Assembly (NCBI GenBank): GCA_043585095.1
Contig: CP121321.1
Span: forward strand, 124,001-188,000
DNA length: 64,000 nucleotides
Origin: JANQIO01 sp043585095
Lineage (GTDB): Bacteria > Pseudomonadota > Gammaproteobacteria > Pseudomonadales > Halieaceae
Reading direction: 5' to 3'
Part shown: piece by piece, positions 35,771-44,936 of the stretch
How positions within the stretch are numbered: the first letter of the stretch is position 1
Layout: the number at the start of each line of letters is the position of its first letter
Made by a program: the position numbers and the translations under genes
Notes under the pieces: generated by a model
Told to the model about the DNA's origin: nothing
The model's input: only the letters and a program-made list of their open reading frames with translations
Database searches by the model: none

Positions 35771-36928
35771 ATGATCTACTTGCTCTTGGTGGGCGTGACA
35801 ACTATTGGCGGAGGGTTTGCCTGGGTTTCCGGAGGCGCGGAGGGTGCTGCGCGCATATTCTCGTTCGCCAGCAGCCCGGTAGTCGGGGTGATACTGGGCG
35901 TGCTCGCCACGGCGTTGGTGCAGTCCTCCAGCACGGCCACTTCGGTTATCGTCGGACTCGTCGCGGGGGGAGTCCCGGTCGCTGTAGCGATACCCATGGT
36001 GATGGGTGCCAATATGGGCACCACGATTACCAACACTATCGTCAGTCTGGGAAACCTGCAGCACCGCGAGAGCTTTAATCGCAGCTTTCAGGCAGCCACG
36101 GTGCACGATTTCTTTAATCTTTATTGCATCCTGATATTTCTGCCTATCGAAATCGCCTTTCATCCCCTGCAGCACGTGGCAGAGCGACTGGCTTCGGGCT
36201 TGTCGAGCAGCAGTGGGGCTGCGGTGGCAGAGCTCGACTTTCTGGGGGCTATTACCAAGCCGCCTGTGCGTCTGATGATGGCCTTGCTCGAGGACATGCC
36301 GAGTATCGGCGGGCTGCCGACCGGTGGGTATCTTGCCATCCTGCTAGGCGTTACCGCGGTGATCGTGAGCGTACTACTGCTGGGACGATTCCTCCGCAGG
36401 GTAATGTTGGGTCGTGTCAAAGATATCGTTCAACTCGCTATTGGTCGCAGCCCCGCCTCAGGCGTTGCCTCCGGTGCTGCGATCACGGTGCTGGTGCAGT
36501 CCTCGTCTACTACCACCAGCCTGGTTGTTCCGCTCGCCGGCGCCGGCGTGTTGACCATCCGGCAGGTGTTCCCGTTCACGATGGGGGCAAATGTCGGTAC
36601 CTGCATAACTGCACTTCTGGCAGCCACCTCAGTAGGGGGTGGGCATCAGGACTGGGCGCTGCAAATTGCTTTGGTGCATTTACTGTACAACTGCGCTGGT
36701 GTGGCGCTATTCCTGCTGGTACCAGGTTTGAGGCAGCTACCCCTGGTGTCTGCGCGATTGCTGGGGAATGCGACAGAGCGAAACAAGGGCTGGGCGGTGG
36801 TCTATCTTCTGGCGGTGTTTTTCGTCGTTCCGGGGGCCGTGCTGCTGCGCGAGATGCTGTGGTCACCGTCTCCCCCGCTTCCGGAGCTATCTCAACCCGC
36901 GCCAGTGGTGGGTTTTTCAATCGAGTAA
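35771..36928 (+). CDS. Na/Pi cotransporter family protein (NptA/PNaS-like)
   Basis: The protein has about nine hydrophobic helices and two QSSS repeats typical of sodium/phosphate cotransporters: TALVQSSSTATSVIV in the first half and ITVLVQSSSTTTSLVVPLA in the second, each followed by GANMGTT or GANVGT. This inverted-repeat pattern is diagnostic. The ATG at 35771 gives 385 residues; a TTG three codons earlier (35762) is also possible, and no strong ribosome site decides it. It probably moves phosphate or a related anion with sodium across the inner membrane. Confidence 0.92.
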   Translation: MIYLLLVGVTTIGGGFAWVSGGAEGAARIFSFASSPVVGVILGVLATALVQSSSTATSVIVGLVAGGVPVAVAIPMVMGANMGTTITNTIVSLGNLQHRESFNRSFQAATVHDFFNLYCILIFLPIEIAFHPLQHVAERLASGLSSSSGAAVAELDFLGAITKPPVRLMMALLEDMPSIGGLPTGGYLAILLGVTAVIVSVLLLGRFLRRVMLGRVKDIVQLAIGRSPASGVASGAAITVLVQSSSTTTSLVVPLAGAGVLTIRQVFPFTMGANVGTCITALLAATSVGGGHQDWALQIALVHLLYNCAGVALFLLVPGLRQLPLVSARLLGNATERNKGWAVVYLLAVFFVVPGAVLLREMLWSPSPPLPELSQPAPVVGFSIE

Positions 36929-36973
36929 GCGCTGTGGTTTATACTGCCTCCATTAAGTATTGAGGCCACCGCT

Positions 36974-38623
36974 ATGAAAACCCTCTCGCTATCAATCGTC
37001 ACCTTGCTGCTAGCTGGCTGCGCCCAGCTTTCTGGCCAGCCTCCGGTCGCTGATCCTTTGGCCCCGGAACCTGACCGGCTCAGGGCGCATATCGAGTTCC
37101 TTGCCTCCGATGCGTTGCGCGGCCGCGATACGGGCAGCCGTGAGTATCAAATTTCCGCTGAATACGTGGCTTCGCAGTTCCTTCAGCTAGGACTCATCCC
37201 CGCGGGTGATAACGGCAGTTATTTCCAGTCGGTCGCACTGAGTGAAAGCCGCTTGGTAGAAGGCAGCGCAAAAGCCTCTATCCTGAGCGAGGCCGGCGAG
37301 GTAAGCCTACGCTACCCTGAGGACTTCACCATGGGCCCTGATCGTCTCAATCCGGTCAGCGAGGTGTCTGGAGAGGTGGTGTTTGTCGGCTATGGCATCG
37401 TTGCCCCCAACTTTGATCACGACGATTATGCCGACCTGGAAGTTGAGGGTCGTATCGTCGCCTGGCTGGTCGGTCGCCCCGAGGCCTGGCCAACCGAGGA
37501 GGGTGCTTATCTCGCCTCGGAGAAGGCCCGGTTTGCCGCGGAGCGCGGCGCGGCTGGCGTGCTGGTGATTCACACTCCGAAGCGCGAATCCGTTTCGCCC
37601 TATACCGAAGGCTTCAAATATCTGAGCGTGCCCAGAATGAACTGGGTGGGGCCCGACGGTCTGCCGGACGGCTATCATCCTGAACTCAAAGCGGGTGCCT
37701 ACCTGAGCCCGCAAGCGGCTGAGCTCTTGTTCAAGGATGCTCCAGTGTCTCTGGATGCGCTGTATCAGGCCGATCTGGACCAAACCGGTATCACCGGCTT
37801 TACCCTTCCGGTGAGCGTCTCCCTGGCGCGGAAGTCTTCTCACCGAACATTGACCTCGCCGAACGTGGTGGGCGTTATCAAGGGCAGTGACCCTGCTTTG
37901 AATAACGAATATCTAGTGTATAGCGGTCATCTCGACCATATCGGCGTCATTCCTGGCAAGGAAGGCGAGGACGATATTTACAACGGCGCGCTGGATAACG
38001 CTGCGGGTATCGCAACGATGTTGGAAACCGCGCGGGTGTTGAATGCCGAGCGCGCATCGCTGAAGCGCTCAGTGATGTTTCTGGCGGTGACGGGTGAAGA
38101 GAAAGGGCTGCTCGGTTCGGGCTATTTCGCCAGCAATCCAACGGTTCCAATAGAGCAGCTGGTCGCTAACGTAAATTTAGATATGCCCGTGCTGACTTAC
38201 CCCTTTGCTGACGTGGTGGCATTTGGCGCCAACCACAGCAGCCTGGGTGTCTCGGTAGAGCGCGCTGCAGAGCAGACTGGGCTGCGCCTCTCGCCGGATC
38301 CCATGCCGGAACAGGGATTGTTTACGCGCAGTGACCATTTCGAGCTAGTAAAACAAGGTGTTCCCGCCGTCTTTCTAATGACCGGGTTCAACTCGCGTGA
38401 TCCTGACATCGATGCGGGCGCCGTCTGGGCCAACCACCTCAGAACCCACTATCACCAGCCATCGGATGATATCAACCTGCCTATCGATTACGAGTCAGGG
38501 GCGCTATTCACGGAGATTAATATCAATATCGGCCGTGAAATATGCGGTAATGCCGAAAAGCCCCGCTGGTTGGAGGGTGACTTCTTTGGCGACGCCTTTG
38601 CTGGGGTCGCCGATTCCCCTTGA
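36974..38623 (+). CDS. M28 family peptidase, lipoprotein
   Basis: The 549-residue protein has a lipobox at LLAGC (residue 16), so it is anchored in a membrane. A PA-like insert domain (about residues 130-215) lies within the M28 catalytic domain. The zinc sites are seen as YSGHLDHIG, GALDNAAGIATML, TGEEKGLLGSGYF and NLDMP, and the second-half His as HYHQPSDD. All five metal ligands appear present. The family removes residues from peptide N- or C-termini in the periplasm. It is transcribed alone after the phosphate transporter. Confidence 0.92.
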   Translation: MKTLSLSIVTLLLAGCAQLSGQPPVADPLAPEPDRLRAHIEFLASDALRGRDTGSREYQISAEYVASQFLQLGLIPAGDNGSYFQSVALSESRLVEGSAKASILSEAGEVSLRYPEDFTMGPDRLNPVSEVSGEVVFVGYGIVAPNFDHDDYADLEVEGRIVAWLVGRPEAWPTEEGAYLASEKARFAAERGAAGVLVIHTPKRESVSPYTEGFKYLSVPRMNWVGPDGLPDGYHPELKAGAYLSPQAAELLFKDAPVSLDALYQADLDQTGITGFTLPVSVSLARKSSHRTLTSPNVVGVIKGSDPALNNEYLVYSGHLDHIGVIPGKEGEDDIYNGALDNAAGIATMLETARVLNAERASLKRSVMFLAVTGEEKGLLGSGYFASNPTVPIEQLVANVNLDMPVLTYPFADVVAFGANHSSLGVSVERAAEQTGLRLSPDPMPEQGLFTRSDHFELVKQGVPAVFLMTGFNSRDPDIDAGAVWANHLRTHYHQPSDDINLPIDYESGALFTEININIGREICGNAEKPRWLEGDFFGDAFAGVADSP

Positions 38624-38927
38624 GGTGCAAAGCGGCATGACCGGAAAGTGCCTTGCCTAGTGGGGTCGCTCTGCTGGACAGTCAATGCTCAGCCTCGACA
38701 TGCGAAGTGCTTCACAACTTTCGGTATTAATTGGCTTTTTTTGGATATTTTGGTTTACACTCTTCTGTTCTGATAAATAGACATGTTTGTACATTTGTAC
38801 TAAAACGCTGAGGCGGATTCGTTTAATCCGTACCCGCAGATGCCACCAGGGCGTCTTGCCTTGTGCAAACGCTGCGGTTTGTCTATTGCGAGAGAAGAAA
38901 AACAAAGCAGAATTAAGACCAGCAGAA
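38624..38927. other. Non-coding gap, 304 bp
   Basis: No gene is supported here. An AT-rich stretch at 38725-38810 is likely to carry the promoter of the beta-barrel gene at 38928. It contains TTGGTT and TAAATA separated by 18 bp (about 38749-38778) and a direct repeat of TTGTAC shortly after. These are weak matches. Confidence 0.4.
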
Positions 38928-39950
38928 ATGCCAGAAATATTACAAACCAACAGGGGTACATCGCCAGCAGCGCCAGCGAACACGCTGGGGCAGGTCGCGG
39001 CATTGTGCGCTATTGGTCTAACGGCATTCGCTTCGCTTACGGCACCGGCCACGGCAGCCGAAACAGCGGGAACCCGCCTGAATATCACGCCTAATCTGCT
39101 AAGCATCGATATGCGCGAAGGCGAACGCGACGAGCTGGAGGAGGCGAGCTTCAATTCCGGGCTGGGGCTGGAGCTGCGCAATCAGCTTGTACAGCTGGCG
39201 GTTGACTACCGCGTCGAGAGCCAGCTCAAAGAGGAAGCCAGTAACGCATTCGTCTCACAGCAACTGGGCGCATCGCTTTATAGTGCCGCGCTCAATAACG
39301 CTTTGGGATTGGATGCGGATATTCGAGCAGGCAGCACAATACTCGCCGGAGGCGACGCCTACGAATACAGCATCCGTCCTGGCGTACGCAAGTCCCTTGC
39401 CGATCTCGCCGAGCTGAGCCTGCAGTACGAATATTTGCTGGACCACCCGGGTACGGATGCTCAGGCGCAAGAAGAAATGGGCTATCGAATGGGCCTGAAT
39501 GGCTCTGCCAGCGATGGTCGCCTGACTTGGGAAGGGCGCTACCGCAGCACAGAATTGTTCGGCGGGGTGGACCAATTACAAAGCATCGAGCTGCTGGAGT
39601 TCGCATCCTCGTTTCAACTGGTTCCTGAACTGGAACTGCAGTTTTCCGGCCGCACTGTCGACGAGACTCGATTCGAAGGTGGCCTGGAAAACGATCTGCG
39701 AACTGAAACCCGTTACGGGGCAGGCCTCGCATGGGCGCCTTCCCAGTACTATTCGCTGGCCTTCAAAGTCAATAAGTTGGATGAATCCCACGGTTTAAGC
39801 CAGCAGCAATCTGACGACCTGTTTGGCAGTGGTACCGTCTCCTGGTTCCCTCAGCGAAACATGGAATTTACTCTCAGCTATGGTGACCAGCTCATCGAGG
39901 GGTCGCGCGGGTTGATGCTTAGCACGCGCATCGATCTGGATAATATCTAG
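38928..39950 (+). CDS. Outer-membrane beta-barrel protein (TIGR03016-like)
   Basis: The ATG at 38928 gives 340 residues with a plausible signal peptide ending PATAAETAG; a start at 38787 adds a basic stretch that looks non-coding. The mature part, from RLNITPNLLSIDMREGERDELEEA, is a run of amphipathic beta-strands with turns rich in Asp, Gly and Ser. It resembles the TIGR03016 family of outer-membrane proteins linked to PEP-CTERM/exopolysaccharide systems in other bacteria, but no such system is in this window. The family call is tentative; the barrel is well supported. Confidence 0.65.
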   Translation: MPEILQTNRGTSPAAPANTLGQVAALCAIGLTAFASLTAPATAAETAGTRLNITPNLLSIDMREGERDELEEASFNSGLGLELRNQLVQLAVDYRVESQLKEEASNAFVSQQLGASLYSAALNNALGLDADIRAGSTILAGGDAYEYSIRPGVRKSLADLAELSLQYEYLLDHPGTDAQAQEEMGYRMGLNGSASDGRLTWEGRYRSTELFGGVDQLQSIELLEFASSFQLVPELELQFSGRTVDETRFEGGLENDLRTETRYGAGLAWAPSQYYSLAFKVNKLDESHGLSQQQSDDLFGSGTVSWFPQRNMEFTLSYGDQLIEGSRGLMLSTRIDLDNI

Positions 39951-40120
39951 CGTTCCCGGCCTCGGCCCTTTCACTAACTCTCTGGTTCTGGCACCTAAAC
40001 CGTCACGTGCCTGCGCGTCACTCCCCTGTGCGGTGGTTACTCAGATATTTTGATCAACGCTAGACAGGCCTGCCATCGGGCATGTTTTAATTCTGTTTTG
40101 TATTCGTCCAGGGGACTTTA

Positions 40121-41071
40121 ATGGCAGGCGGTAGCCTCTTACTACTAATCGACGATATCGCCGCCGTACTGGACGACGTATCCCTGATGACCAAAGTGGC
40201 GGCTAAAAAGACCGCCGGGGTGCTGGGAGACGATTTAGCGCTTAACGCCGAGCAGGTGTCGGGGGTTAAAGCTGACAGGGAGCTTCCCGTGGTGTGGGCA
40301 GTCGCTCGCGGGAGCTTCATTAATAAGCTGATTTTAGTGCCCTCCGCGCTGATTATTGCAGCGGTCTACCCACCGCTAGTGACGCTGCTGCTCATGCTGG
40401 GTGGTTTATACCTGTGCTACGAAGGCTTCGAGAAAATCGCTCACCCTTTCCTGCATTCCGCTGATGAGGATGCCGAGGCAGAACGGGCTCACCGCGAGCA
40501 CCTAGCCGCCGGTCCAGAGGCGCTGCTGCGACTCGAACGCGACAAAATACGGGGCGCGATACGCACAGACTTTATCCTTTCAGCAGAGATTGTGGTGATT
40601 ACCATGGGTACCGTGGTGGACGCAGAGCCAACGGTGCGTATCGCCACGGTGTCGGCGATAGCGTTACTTATGACTATCGGTGTCTATGGCCTGGTGGCGG
40701 GAATCGTTAAGCTCGACGACGCGGGGCTTTACCTGGCCGAGCGCAATGGTGAAGGTGTGTGGCCGCGTCTGCAACGCTGGTTGGGCGTTCGCCTGTTAGC
40801 ATTTGCACCGTGGTTAATGAAGGCGCTGGCGGTGTTAGGCACTATTGCCATGTTTCTAGTGGGCGGCGGCATCCTGGTGCACGGTATCCACCCCATCGCT
40901 GTAGCGGTTGACGGCGTTACCCAGTGGGGACATGCCCTGCCGGCGGTCGGTACCGTGACCGGGGCAATTTTGAGTCCTTTAAGCGCCGCCCTGGTTGGGG
41001 TGGTGGCGGGCGGCCTGGCGGTCGCTGTCATGTCGCTTATCGTCAAGCTGCGTGGAAGCCGCTCTAACTGA
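40121..41071 (+). CDS. DUF808 family inner-membrane protein (YedI-like)
   Basis: The 316-residue protein begins MAGGSLLLLIDDIAAVLDDV and continues VAAKKTAGVLGDDLALNAEQ, which is the DUF808 signature, followed by about six membrane helices. E. coli YedI is the best-known member and has no known function. AGGGGAC precedes the ATG. The gene is transcribed alone and converges on the zntB-like gene. Confidence 0.92.
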   Translation: MAGGSLLLLIDDIAAVLDDVSLMTKVAAKKTAGVLGDDLALNAEQVSGVKADRELPVVWAVARGSFINKLILVPSALIIAAVYPPLVTLLLMLGGLYLCYEGFEKIAHPFLHSADEDAEAERAHREHLAAGPEALLRLERDKIRGAIRTDFILSAEIVVITMGTVVDAEPTVRIATVSAIALLMTIGVYGLVAGIVKLDDAGLYLAERNGEGVWPRLQRWLGVRLLAFAPWLMKALAVLGTIAMFLVGGGILVHGIHPIAVAVDGVTQWGHALPAVGTVTGAILSPLSAALVGVVAGGLAVAVMSLIVKLRGSRSN

Positions 41072-41079
41072 CACCGTGC

Positions 41080-42057
41080 CTACAGCCACTTTCTCAAGCG
41101 GAATAGCAGCGCGAGCAACAGCGTGGCACTAACGCACATCCCGGCGACAATCCAGAAGCCCCTATCACTATCCACGCCGGGCATACCGCCCACGTTGATA
41201 CCCATCAGTCCGGTAAAAAAACCCAGCGGTAAAAAGATCGTTGCCACCACGGTGAAAATATAAGAGCGGTTGTTGAGCTCCTCTGAGATCCGGCCCTGTA
41301 GCTCTTCGCGGGCCATCGCGGCACGCTCCCGTACGGCATCTATGTCCTCAATATGGCGTATCAAACGATCGTTCACCTCTCGCAGGCGTAGGCGATTCAT
41401 CTCGTCAAGCCAGGATAGGGGCTCGGTATACAGGCGGTTGAGCGCTTCCCGCTGCGGCGCGAGATAGCGACGGATAACGATTGCTTGCCTGCGCAGGTGA
41501 GAGATGTCCCCCCGAAGTTGTTCGGCGGGATCGGTGAGTACGCACTCCTCCAAATTGGCAACTTGTTCCTCGAAGCCATCAACGGTTGCACCCATCCGCT
41601 CGACGATTCGGTCCACCCAGGCAACCAACAAAGCAGCTGCCGATGTCGCCCCGCGTCTTTCTTCCAGGTCCGTTATTAAGTCCTCCGTCGACTGCAGGGA
41701 CCGTCTGCGGGTGCTGAGGATGCGTGTGCCGTCGGTCCAAATTCTCAGCGACACCATATCATCTGGCTCAGATCCGGGATTGAGATTGATGCCGCGCAGT
41801 GACACCAGCAGGTGGTTACCCCGGCTGATGGTGCGTGGCCGGGTCTCCTGATTCAACAGCCCGTTGCTGGCTACATCATTGAGACCGCTGGATTCTTCGA
41901 TCCAACGTTGAGCCTCTTCCTGCTCAAAATTGAAATGCAGCCACAGGCACCCCTGTTCTGACTGCCAGGCCTCGACCTCCTGCCACGACAGATCTCTGGC
42001 GCCACCTTCGCCGTCTAGCAACTTGGCGTGAATAAGTCCATCGGGCCCATGCGTCAT
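41080..42057 (-). CDS. zntB: CorA/ZntB family divalent cation transporter
   Basis: The 325-residue protein has a long cytoplasmic N-domain with the coiled stalk helix, then two C-terminal membrane helices with the signature GINVGGMPG, the GxN motif of CorA/ZntB. It closely follows the ZntB layout, including WLHFNFE near residue 40 and the length. ZntB moves zinc (and some cadmium) across the inner membrane; the direction has been debated. A strong GAGGAG lies before the ATG. Confidence 0.88.
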   Translation of the reverse strand: MTHGPDGLIHAKLLDGEGGARDLSWQEVEAWQSEQGCLWLHFNFEQEEAQRWIEESSGLNDVASNGLLNQETRPRTISRGNHLLVSLRGINLNPGSEPDDMVSLRIWTDGTRILSTRRRSLQSTEDLITDLEERRGATSAAALLVAWVDRIVERMGATVDGFEEQVANLEECVLTDPAEQLRGDISHLRRQAIVIRRYLAPQREALNRLYTEPLSWLDEMNRLRLREVNDRLIRHIEDIDAVRERAAMAREELQGRISEELNNRSYIFTVVATIFLPLGFFTGLMGINVGGMPGVDSDRGFWIVAGMCVSATLLLALLFRLRKWL

Positions 42058-42067
42058 GCCTGTCTCC

Positions 42068-42781
42068 TCATGGCCTTTTTCGCTCTACCATCTCTTCAAG
42101 GCGTTTGCCTTTGTCTACTCCTGACAAGCGGATGCCAATCAGGCTAGCGACCAGCACGGTGGTGTAAAAGATGCCGGTAATGGCTTCCATAAACGCCAGA
42201 AAGCGCGCTATCGGCGCCGCCGGTGTAATTTCGCCGTAACCCAGCGTCGTCAGGGTGACCATGCTGTAGTAAATAAGGCTGTGGATTTTTTCCTGCCAGA
42301 CATCGCCTTCAAGGTCGTTCATGGAGCCGGGAAAGAACGCCTCAACAATGAGGTAGGCGAAGGCCCATGCGACGCCTAAAAGCAGGTAGATACATATCGC
42401 GCCCAGAATTTTGTTGCGATCGACCACGCCGGTGAACATGACCTGATTCCAGGCCTGCCAGGTGCTCAGACAGATAAATAGAAAAGCCATGATGAGTTGA
42501 AAGCGCGCTACCGCTACGCTCTCAAAGTACAGATCGCTAGCCATCACCATGGCGATGATCATGCTGGCGCCTACCTTCCAGCTGAGGAAGTCAGTACGCG
42601 GGTTGTGCACCGCCCAAACATTGGCGATCAGCGTTACAACCAGAATCAGGTTAACGATGTTCTGTGCGCCATCCAGTCGAAACTGAACAGCGACAGCATC
42701 GCTAAAAAGAAAAAACACCAACGCAATCAACAAAAAAATAAAGTTGTTGCGCTCGTGTATGTTGGGGATTAAGCCGGACAC
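42068..42781 (-). CDS. Two-pore-helix potassium channel family protein
   Basis: The GTG start at 42781 gives a 237-residue membrane protein with about six helices. The last two flank a pore loop with the selectivity filter TLTTLGYGEITP, characteristic of K+ channels. The earlier helices lack the regular arginines of a voltage sensor. No regulatory ligand-binding domain follows. It ends 11 bp before the zntB-like gene and starts 18 bp after the DUF2955 gene on the same strand, so it may be part of the longer minus-strand operon. Confidence 0.88.
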   Translation of the reverse strand: MSGLIPNIHERNNFIFLLIALVFFLFSDAVAVQFRLDGAQNIVNLILVVTLIANVWAVHNPRTDFLSWKVGASMIIAMVMASDLYFESVAVARFQLIMAFLFICLSTWQAWNQVMFTGVVDRNKILGAICIYLLLGVAWAFAYLIVEAFFPGSMNDLEGDVWQEKIHSLIYYSMVTLTTLGYGEITPAAPIARFLAFMEAITGIFYTTVLVASLIGIRLSGVDKGKRLEEMVERKRP

Positions 42782-42799
42782 AGGACCGCCTGTTTTAAA

Positions 42800-43837
42800 T
42801 TAGCCGGGTGCCAGTTTAGCACTGAGCCAGCGGCCTGCGTTCATCCATAAATTCCGCACGGCCGGCATTTGCAGCAGCGACAGCATGCCCACCACGTAGG
42901 CCGCTGCTAATGAAATCATAATCAGTCTTTCATAGAACTTGGCGTCCGCCTCTGTACCGAACTGCCCCGTCCCGGAACCGATGAGTACCAGTACGGTATT
43001 GAAGCCAGTCGCATATAGAGGTGCTACTTTGCGGTCTGAGAACAAGCCGCGGCCAAACATCAATGCCAGCCCAAACAGTCCCGCCACAACGAACGGGTAT
43101 GTAGGGACAACGCGCAGTGTGTGATAGAACGCCAGAGCAACTAATCCTCCTGCCAGGTTGGCAGCCACCAGCGCCTTGCCGCCCATCGCGCCAACAGAAA
43201 AGTCGGGCTTCTGCGACAGCATCGCGATCATAATCAAAGGAAACACGGCAGAGGTCAGGCTAAAGGATAGGCTAATCAACGCGGCGGGCAGGATTACAGC
43301 GCAGCTTAGCCATGCGGACTGCATAGCCTGTCGATGTTCAGATGGGTCGGCCTTGCCGGCTGTTGCCACGGTGCCACCCGGGACGACGGTGTGGGCCACC
43401 TGCGTGCAAAGCAATGCCACGGCTGCGCAAACCAAAAGGCTACCAGCAATTTCTGGCAGCAAAGCAGGAGACACGCTAGCCACCAAAGGGAACACCAGTA
43501 TGGCGAGCGTGCACAGAAGAATAATAAGTACCGAAACGCCGCGTGCTGCCATGTAGAAATTGAGGTAGAGCGCCGCGGCAACGAGCACCGTGAATACCAG
43601 CGGATAGCGATAAAAGTAGAGTGTCAGGAACAGGCCAACGCCGAAGATGACCGCCATCGCAAGCAATATAGTGAGCGACATCCGCGCATCAGGTCTGTGC
43701 CCACGATTGCCCAGAAAGCTCGCAGTGAGGATCGTTGTGACCCACGCCATCGGCCAGCTAATCCCGTAGGCGATTATCACTGCCAAAGCGATACCGACAG
43801 CAAATCGCAGCGCGCAGCGATCGTCGCTGTAGCTCAT
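42800..43837 (-). CDS. DUF2955 family membrane protein (FUSC/AaeB-like efflux subunit)
   Basis: I use the ATG at 43837, seven bases past the HlyD stop; a longer frame to 43912 would overlap that gene. The 345-residue protein has two sets of about five membrane helices with the pattern SYSDDRCALRFAVGIALAVIIAYG, seen in DUF2955 and related FUSC proteins. Such proteins pair with an HlyD adaptor, as here, and export aromatic acids or other toxic compounds. The C-terminal cytoplasmic part found in AaeB is lacking. Confidence 0.8.
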   Translation of the reverse strand: MSYSDDRCALRFAVGIALAVIIAYGISWPMAWVTTILTASFLGNRGHRPDARMSLTILLAMAVIFGVGLFLTLYFYRYPLVFTVLVAAALYLNFYMAARGVSVLIILLCTLAILVFPLVASVSPALLPEIAGSLLVCAAVALLCTQVAHTVVPGGTVATAGKADPSEHRQAMQSAWLSCAVILPAALISLSFSLTSAVFPLIMIAMLSQKPDFSVGAMGGKALVAANLAGGLVALAFYHTLRVVPTYPFVVAGLFGLALMFGRGLFSDRKVAPLYATGFNTVLVLIGSGTGQFGTEADAKFYERLIMISLAAAYVVGMLSLLQMPAVRNLWMNAGRWLSAKLAPG

Positions 43838-43844
43838 GCGATGA

Positions 43845-44936
43845 TTAGTACGCGTAAGACATGAGGCTGATGAAGCGCATCCACAACCAGGCAAAGCTGT
43901 TGGTAACCACATTACCGCTGGTGTAGATAATCACGTCGGCTTGGCCACCGCCGCGCAGCAAACCCTTGGCTTCTTGATGATTAAAGCGAATGATGACCGG
44001 GAAGCGCTGCGCGTCGCGTAGCCAGCTATTCTGACTGCTAACGCTTTGCAGCTTCCCGGACTGTGCGGAATTCTTCCAATCTACCGCAAAGCCGGTGCTG
44101 ACCACTTCGCCTTTGAAAACCCGGCCAGGCGCCATATCCAAAGCGATATCCACCGGATTGCCTGGCTTAACATTGCCGAGGCTGTTCTCGCGCATGTACG
44201 CCTCGACCCACACCGTCTCGGCAGATACAAAGGTCATAATGGCTTGTCCCGCCTTGGCGTAATTGCCTACCGAGATATTCACATTGGTGACGCCGCCTCG
44301 GCTAGGCGCGTAGATTTCGGTGCGGCTGAGGTCCAGGCGCGCCGCCTCCAGCGCTGCCAGCGCCTCGCGGAGATAGGCGTTGTCATCGCCCTGATCGCCT
44401 ATTTGCTGTTCGACTTGTTGAAGACGTGCGCGAGCACTGTCGACATCGGCCTTGGATTTTTCGACCTCAGCGCGAGCCCTATCGCCGTCCGTCACCGGCA
44501 GAACGCCACGCTTTTCCAGCTCGAACACGCGACGCGACTGGGCGATCACGTAGTCACGCTGAGTGATGGCCTGCGACAATCCGGCCTGAGCAACGGTAAG
44601 TTCTTCTATGCCTCCGCCCAATTTCTGCGTCACTTGCTCCAGCTTCGCTTCGGCTTGTTTTACGGCTAGCTCGTAGTCACTGGGATCTATGCGCATTAGC
44701 AGATCGTTAGCTTCCACAACAGCGTTGACGCCTACCGGTACGCTGGTGACGTTTCCAGATACTTGCGGCACCACCGGAATAATGTGGCCGGTCACTCTGG
44801 CCTGCGCGGTGTAAGGTGTATAGCGATCACCAATCAGGTAGCAAAGCAGCATGAAGCCAGAGAGTCCCAACACCCCAAGGGTTAAACGCTGAATGCCGCG
44901 GTTTTCCTCCGTGGTTGCTTCGGTCGCATCAGTCAT
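43845..44936 (-). CDS. HlyD/EmrA-family efflux adaptor
   Basis: The ATG at 44936 is nine bases after AGGAGG; a TTG at 44942 is too close to it. The 363-residue protein has one membrane helix (about 20-40), a lipoyl half VPQVSGNVTSVPVGVNAVVEANDLLMRIDPSDY, a coiled-coil hairpin, the second half IYAPSRGGVTNVNISVGNY and a beta-barrel. It is the adaptor for the DUF2955 protein encoded right after it. Its start overlaps the end of the AI-2E family gene by eight bases. Confidence 0.9.
   Translation of the reverse strand: MTDATEATTEENRGIQRLTLGVLGLSGFMLLCYLIGDRYTPYTAQARVTGHIIPVVPQVSGNVTSVPVGVNAVVEANDLLMRIDPSDYELAVKQAEAKLEQVTQKLGGGIEELTVAQAGLSQAITQRDYVIAQSRRVFELEKRGVLPVTDGDRARAEVEKSKADVDSARARLQQVEQQIGDQGDDNAYLREALAALEAARLDLSRTEIYAPSRGGVTNVNISVGNYAKAGQAIMTFVSAETVWVEAYMRENSLGNVKPGNPVDIALDMAPGRVFKGEVVSTGFAVDWKNSAQSGKLQSVSSQNSWLRDAQRFPVIIRFNHQEAKGLLRGGGQADVIIYTSGNVVTNSFAWLWMRFISLMSYAY

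Noticed and set aside
36124..36963. A 279-codon frame on the plus strand
   Set aside because: It overlaps the Na/Pi cotransporter in another frame, and its product is a low-complexity Arg/Gly/Cys mix without membrane helices.
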